DNA from: Streptomyces sp. BK208
GTDB taxonomy: Bacteria; Actinomycetota; Actinomycetes; Streptomycetales; Streptomycetaceae
Direction of reading: 5' to 3'
Assembly (NCBI RefSeq): GCF_004364245.1
Contig: NZ_SOAV01000004.1
Span: 186,001-250,000, forward strand
DNA length: 64,000 nt
Of the stretch, positions 60,186 through 64,000 are shown one piece after another. How positions within the stretch are numbered: position 1 is the stretch's first letter; each line of letters opens with the position of its first letter. A program made the position numbers and the translations under genes. The notes under the pieces are model-generated. The model did no database searches and was not told the origin of the DNA. It was given only the letters and a program-made list of their open reading frames with translations.

Positions 60186-61148
60186 TCAGCCCTTGCGGGA
60201 CTTGACCTCCTCGGTGAGCTGCGGGACGACGTCGAAGAGGTCGCCGACGACGCCGTAGTCGACCAGCTCGAAGATCGGGGCCTCGGCGTCCTTGTTGATC
60301 GCCACGATCGTCTTCGAGGTCTGCATGCCCGCGCGGTGCTGGATCGCGCCGGAGATGCCGGAGGCGATGTACAGCTGCGGCGAGACGGACTTGCCGGTCT
60401 GGCCGACCTGGTTGGTGTGCGGGTACCAGCCCGCGTCCACCGCGGCGCGCGAGGCACCGACGGCCGCACCGAGCGAGTCGGCCAGCGCCTCGATGATCGC
60501 GAAGTTCTCCGCGCCGTTGACACCGCGGCCGCCGGAGACCACGATCGCGGCCTCGGTCAGCTCCGGACGTCCGGTCGACTCGCGCGGGGTGCGCGCGGTG
60601 ACCTTGGTGCCGGTCGCGGCGTCGGAGAAGGTGACCGACAGGGCCTCGACGGTGCCGGCGGCCGGGGCGGGCTCCACGGCGGCCGAGTTCGGCTTGACCG
60701 TGATGACCGGAGTGCCCTTGGAGACACGGGACTTGGTGGTGAAGGCGGCGGCGAACACCGACTGGGTGGCCACCGGGCCCTCGTCGCCGGCCTCCAGGTC
60801 GACGGCGTCGGTGATGACGCCCGATCCGAGACGCAGCGCCAGGCGGGCGGCGATCTCCTTGCCCTCGGCGGAGGACGGGACCAGCACGGCGGCCGGGGAG
60901 ACCGCGGCGACGGCGGCCTGCAGGGCGTCCACCTTGGGTACGACCAGGTAGTCGGCGTACTCGGCGGCCTCGTGGGTGAGGACCTTGACCGCGCCGTGCT
61001 CGGCGAGGGCGGCGGCGGTGTCACCGGCACCGTTGCCCAGCGCGACGGCGACGGGCTCGCCCACGCGGCGGGCCAGCGTCAGCAGCTCCAGGGTCGGCTT
61101 GCGGACGGCGCCGTCCACGTGATCGACGTAGACGAGAACTTCAGCCAT
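60186..61148 (-). CDS. etfA: Electron transfer flavoprotein alpha subunit
   Basis: 320 residues from the ATG at 61148. Domain I ([22 protein letters not shown]) leads to the C-terminal FAD domain with [43 protein letters not shown] in part, and [17 protein letters not shown] and [22 protein letters not shown], all typical of EtfA. It binds FAD and, with EtfB, carries electrons from acyl-CoA and other dehydrogenases to the quinone pool. It is 52 bp downstream of etfB. Confidence 0.97.
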   Translation of the reverse strand: MAEVLVYVDHVDGAVRKPTLELLTLARRVGEPVAVALGNGAGDTAAALAEHGAVKVLTHEAAEYADYLVVPKVDALQAAVAAVSPAAVLVPSSAEGKEIAARLALRLGSGVITDAVDLEAGDEGPVATQSVFAAAFTTKSRVSKGTPVITVKPNSAAVEPAPAAGTVEALSVTFSDAATGTKVTARTPRESTGRPELTEAAIVVSGGRGVNGAENFAIIEALADSLGAAVGASRAAVDAGWYPHTNQVGQTGKSVSPQLYIASGISGAIQHRAGMQTSKTIVAINKDAEAPIFELVDYGVVGDLFDVVPQLTEEVKSRKG

Positions 61149-61200
61149 GGGACTTCTTCTCTCCTGCTTGCGAAAGATGAGGGGCGGTAAGGGGGCGGGC

Positions 61201-61989
61201 TCAGATGAACTTCTGGCCCACGAGGAACTCAGCGAGCTGCTTGCCGCCCTCGCCCTCGTCCTTGACGATCGTGCCCGCGCTGCGCGCCGGACGCTCGGCC
61301 GCCGACTCCACGACCGTGTACGCGTTCTCCAGGCCGACCTCGTCCTCGTCGATGTCGAGGTCGGACAGGTCCCAGGACTCCACCGGCTTCTTCTTGGCCG
61401 CCATGATGCCCTTGAAGGACGGGTAACGGGCCTCGCCCGACTGGTCGGTGACCGACACGACCGCCGGCAGCGACGCCTCCAGCTGCTCCGTGGCCGCGTC
61501 GCCGTCGCGACGGCCCTTGACCGTGGTGCCCTCGACCGAGACCTCGGACAGCAGCGTCACCTGCGGCACGCCCAGGCGCTCCGCGAGCAGGGCCGGGACG
61601 ACGCCCATGGTGCCGTCGGTGGAGGCCATGCCGGAGACGACCAGGTCGTAGCCGGCCTTCTCGATCGCCTTGGCCAGCACCAGGGAGGTGCCGATGGCGT
61701 CGGTGCCGTGCAGGTCGTCGTCCTCGACGTGGATCGCCTTGTCCGCACCCATGGACAGCGCCTTGCGCAGGGCGTCCTTGGCGTCCTCGGGGCCCACCGT
61801 CAGGACGGTGACCTCCACGTCGTCGTCCGAGTTCTCCGAGATCTGCAGCGCCTGCTCGACCGCGTACTCGTCCAGCTCGGAGAGCAGACCGTCCACGTCG
61901 TCCCGGTCGACGGTCAGGTCATCGGCGAAGTGCCGGTCGCCAGTGGCGTCGGGCACGTACTTCACAGTGACAACGATCCTCAAGCTCAC
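61201..61989 (-). CDS. etfB: Electron transfer flavoprotein beta subunit
   Basis: 262 residues from a GTG at 61989 with AGGAGA 6 nt upstream. EtfB features are complete: RIVVTVKYVPDATGDRHF at the start, LDEYAVEQALQI, the AMP-binding VTVLTVGPEDAKDALRKAL, and GMASTDGTMGVVPALLAERL. It forms the heterodimer with EtfA. The leader holds a TAATAT hexamer overlapping a TACT-N4-AGTA dyad. Confidence 0.97.
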   Translation of the reverse strand: MSLRIVVTVKYVPDATGDRHFADDLTVDRDDVDGLLSELDEYAVEQALQISENSDDDVEVTVLTVGPEDAKDALRKALSMGADKAIHVEDDDLHGTDAIGTSLVLAKAIEKAGYDLVVSGMASTDGTMGVVPALLAERLGVPQVTLLSEVSVEGTTVKGRRDGDAATEQLEASLPAVVSVTDQSGEARYPSFKGIMAAKKKPVESWDLSDLDIDEDEVGLENAYTVVESAAERPARSAGTIVKDEGEGGKQLAEFLVGQKFI

Positions 61990-62092
61990 GCCGGCTCTCC
62001 TACTGCGTCGACATTTCAGTGCTGCCTCTTGCAGGCAGCATAGGCGCCCCAAGCGGCCGATCCCGGTCGGGGCGACCCGCGCTCCGCCCGGA

Positions 62093-62108
62093 ATATTACT
62101 CGTCAGTA
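62093..62108 (-). promoter_or_regulatory. etfBA promoter with TetR-like dyad
   Basis: Minus-strand -10 TAATAT (62098-62093) overlaps TACT-CGTC-AGTA (62097-62108). Dyads of the TACTN4AGTA type are bound by TetR-family repressors of fatty-acid degradation in actinomycetes; this link is inferred. No clear -35 is seen. Confidence 0.45.
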
Positions 62109-62209
62109 CATCCAGTTCTTTCCCGCTAAGCAAGCGCTTTGAACTGTGACCTTCGCAACGCAGCGTAACCGGAACCCGACACCCCCGCAGAAGGCGCCCC
62201 GCGGGCCGG

Positions 62210-62719
62210 TCAGTCGCGCAGCCCCCGGTAGCGCCCCTGGTGGTACAGGAGTGGCCTGCCCTCTCCCGCCGGGTCGCCGAGGAGGACCTCCGCCAGCACG
62301 ATCCGGTGGTCCCCGGCGGGCACCCGGGCGACCGCACGGCACACCAGCCAGGCGAGCACACCGTCCAGTACGGGCACCCCCTTCGGCCCCTCCCGCCAGG
62401 CAGTGGGCGCCGCGAAGCGGTCGGCGCCGCTGCGGGCGAAGGTGGCCGCGAGCTCCTCCTGGTGCTCACCGAGCAGATGGACGCCGACGTGCTCGGCCTC
62501 GGACACCGCGGGCCAGCTCGACGAACCGGTGCCGATCCCGAAGGAGAGCAGCGGCGGGCGGGCGGAGACCGAGGTGAGGGACGTGGCCGTGAAACCGACC
62601 GGGCCGCCGGGACCGCGCGCGGTGATCACGGCGACGCCCGCCGCGTGCCGCCGGAAGACGGACCGCAGCAGGTCGTCAGTGGCGGGCCGCGGCGCGGCGA
62701 GGTCGGGGCCGACCGGCAT
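62210..62719 (-). CDS. Flavin reductase-like FMN-binding protein
   Basis: 169 residues from the ATG at 62719 with GGAGGG 6 nt upstream. The split-barrel flavin fold is clear: FRRHAAGVAVITARGPGGPVGFTATSLTSVSARPPLLSFGI in part, LLGEHQEELAATFA, and WLVCRAVARVPAGDHRIVLAEVL. Such proteins reduce flavin for monooxygenases or act as stand-alone oxidoreductases. It is 220 bp from etfB on the same strand and probably separately transcribed. Confidence 0.92.
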   Translation of the reverse strand: MPVGPDLAAPRPATDDLLRSVFRRHAAGVAVITARGPGGPVGFTATSLTSVSARPPLLSFGIGTGSSSWPAVSEAEHVGVHLLGEHQEELAATFARSGADRFAAPTAWREGPKGVPVLDGVLAWLVCRAVARVPAGDHRIVLAEVLLGDPAGEGRPLLYHQGRYRGLRD

Positions 62720-62865
62720 GCGGGTCCCTCCTTCCGCGTCGCGCCTCGGCCCCGGGAGCGGGGAACGGGACGCGGGGGCAGGCTGACGACGGGTGGTACA
62801 CACAGTCAATTACGTCCAGGGGTCTCGAAGCTGTGGAGAAGACCTCGCCACTGCCGTGTCGCTCG

Positions 62866-63213
62866 TCACACCGCCTCGCCCAACGCCGCGACGACGTCCG
62901 CCTTGCGCGGCAGGCCCACGGCACGGCGTACGACACGGCCGTCGGCGTCCAGCACCAGCACGGTGGGGGTCTTGACCACGTCGAGGGCGCGGACGAGCTC
63001 CAGGTGGCCCTCGGCGTCGATCTCGACGTGGGCCACGCCGGGGACCATACCGGCCACCTCGCCGAGGACCCTCCGGGTGGCCCGGCAGGGCGCGCAGAAG
63101 GCGCTGGAGAACTGCACCAGCGTCGCGCGCGGGCCGAGTTCCGCACCCAGGTCGGCCGCACCCAGCCGAGGGACGGCGGCCCCGGACCGCCTGCCGTCGT
63201 GCCGCTCGCGCAT
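62866..63213 (-). CDS. Thioredoxin-like protein
   Basis: 115 residues from ATG 63213 with GGGGG upstream; a GTG at 63246 would add 11 basic residues. The active site is CAPC (FSSAFCAPCRATRRVL) rather than CGPC, and the cis-proline loop is in VVKTPTVLVLDADG. The rest follows a thioredoxin fold of normal length. The altered dipeptide would change the redox potential. It acts in the cytosol on disulfides; no partner gene is adjacent. Confidence 0.9.
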   Translation of the reverse strand: MRERHDGRRSGAAVPRLGAADLGAELGPRATLVQFSSAFCAPCRATRRVLGEVAGMVPGVAHVEIDAEGHLELVRALDVVKTPTVLVLDADGRVVRRAVGLPRKADVVAALGEAV

Positions 63214-63444
63214 CGGCGCGCCCCCGTTCCGCCGCCGTCGCGGCACTCATCGGCACGCGTTCACCCGCGCGCCGCCGGTCCGTTCTCCGAAGGTGCAGCG
63301 CTCGCGGGGCGGCGGAGATTCCCGCTCACCATCGCTTTTCGGCCACACCGGGGCCGCGCGAGTGATGAGGATCTCGCCGCACCCGGGCACCAAGGCTGGT
63401 ACACCGGCCGTTCTTGGGGCACGATCTGCGACAAGCCGTAAACC

Positions 63445-63456
63445 TACGGCTGCGTA
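63445..63456. promoter_or_regulatory. TACG-N4-CGTA dyad before the acyltransferase gene
   Basis: TACG-GCTG-CGTA, embedded in a longer AT-containing stretch beginning with GCCGTA-N4-TACGGC (63435-63450). Two overlapping dyads 55 bp upstream of the start suggest a TetR-type lipid regulator site. Confidence 0.4.
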
Positions 63457-63510
63457 ACTTTCGACTGGGAGCCCCCTTCCCAGGCTGACAAGGAAGGGTT
63501 CGACCCGCCC

Positions 63511-64000
63511 ATGGCAGAACTCGTCTACCGCCCGGTGATCGGTCTCGCCCGCACCCTGTTCAAGGCGTGGGACCTCAAGATCGACTGCCAGGGATCGGAG
63601 AACATCCCGCGCTCGGGCGGCGCCGTGCTGGTGAGCAACCACATCAGCTACCTGGACTTCATCTTCGACGGTCTGGCCGCACTGCCGCAGAAGCGGCTGG
63701 TGCGCTTCATGGCGAAGGAGTCGGTCTTCCGGCACCGCGTCTCCGGTCCGCTGATGCGCGGGATGAAGCACATCCCGGTGGACCGCAAGCAGGGCGAGAC
63801 GGCCTACGCCCACGCCCTCGACTCGCTGAAGTCCGGGGAGATCGTCGGGGTCTTCCCGGAGGCGACGATCTCCGAGTCGTTCACCCTGAAGAGCTTCAAG
63901 TCGGGAGCCGCGCGGCTCGCGCAGGAGGCGGACGTCCCGCTGGTGCCGATGGCACTGTGGGGCACCCAGCGCCTGTGGACCAAGGGCCACCCGCGCAACT
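63511..64000 (+). CDS. Lysophospholipid acyltransferase (PlsC-type), 3' end outside window
   Basis: 163 codons run from the ATG at 63511 (AAGGAAGGG upstream) to the end of the window. The PlsC block I motif HX4D is in SNHISYLDF, block II in MKHIPVDRKQGE, block III in VFPEATISES (the family has FPEGT), and the block IV proline region in DVPLVPMALWGTQ. It transfers an acyl chain to a lysophospholipid at the membrane. The C-terminal third is missing. Confidence 0.92.
   Translation, partial: MAELVYRPVIGLARTLFKAWDLKIDCQGSENIPRSGGAVLVSNHISYLDFIFDGLAALPQKRLVRFMAKESVFRHRVSGPLMRGMKHIPVDRKQGETAYAHALDSLKSGEIVGVFPEATISESFTLKSFKSGAARLAQEADVPLVPMALWGTQRLWTKGHPRN

Noticed and set aside
1-64000. A large biosynthetic gene cluster, prophage or defence island
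   Set aside because: No PKS, NRPS, terpene synthase, phage structural, integrase, restriction or CRISPR genes are visible; modules are small and metabolic.

Overview
The window is chromosomal DNA of a Streptomyces or a very close relative. Base composition is extremely GC-rich with strong third-position GC, GTG starts are common, and the gene content is typical of the genus: a Rv1733c-type membrane protein, a secreted Streptomyces-type phospholipase A2, a mycothiol-dependent maleylpyruvate isomerase family protein, DUF4865, a DUF6332-like protein, several ROK, LacI, DeoR and TetR regulators, and paired FtsX and ATPase transporter genes. From memory, the order copZ-copA, then PAP2/PLA2, then a GH31/ABC/GH1 cluster, then etfB-etfA resembles the S. 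coelicolor SCO10xx region; this was not checked by alignment. I see no rRNA, tRNA, CRISPR array, intact insertion sequence, prophage or large antibiotic cluster.

Layout. Positions 1-7.7 kb hold the end of a MOSC protein, a Rv1733c-like membrane protein, a beta-helix/AAA+ fusion, a large membrane-anchored lipase-like protein, a DeoR regulator and an SRPBCC protein. From 7.7 to 10.3 kb lie a Cds1-like cysteine desulfhydrase, coupled to a 30-residue leader ORF, and a small HATPase. From 10.9 to 14.5 kb is a three-gene, ATGA-coupled SHOCT/ATPase/FtsX export module. From 14.7 to 18.1 kb a TetR regulator heads a compact enzyme cassette: cupin, DUF4865, phosphotriesterase, tautomerase and VOC protein. 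From 18.2 to 24.5 kb are single genes: a ROK regulator, a Tat-exported hydrolase, a cupin facing an AraC regulator, AlkB and an RNA-type methyltransferase. From 24.5 to 27.3 kb is a sugar-phosphate module: class II aldolase, SIS protein and divergent DeoR regulator.

From 27.3 to 31.1 kb is a copper module. A secreted protein diverges from copZ-copA, and each promoter carries its own CsoR-like palindrome placed between -35 and -10. PAP2 and PLA2 then converge with a 28 bp overlap. Next come a Gfo/Idh/MocA oxidoreductase behind a LacI-type operator, a Dps-like protein, an ABC-2-like membrane protein, a decayed PucR fragment and a class V aminotransferase. Positions 37.2-47.2 kb form a glycoside-uptake module: a GH31 alpha-xylosidase diverges from an ABC importer and GH1 glucosidase, followed by a ROK repressor and an MFS exporter/importer. 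The promoters share AT-rich AACAAAAC-type motifs.

The rest holds a two-component system, a geranylgeranyl-reductase-like flavoprotein, an M20 peptidase, an MBL protein, a TmrB-like/Nudix fusion, a ROK sugar kinase facing a LacI regulator across a perfect ACAACGTTGT operator, a GGCT-like protein, a DUF6986-type aldolase/lyase behind an IclR-like operator, etfB-etfA, a flavin reductase, a thioredoxin and the start of an acyltransferase.

No classical defence or biosynthetic island is visible. The most unusual items are the beta-helix/AAA+ fusion, the leader ORF coupled to the cysteine desulfhydrase, the TetR-controlled DUF4865 cassette, and the TmrB/Nudix fusion. All functional calls rest on motifs and family knowledge; no search was run.
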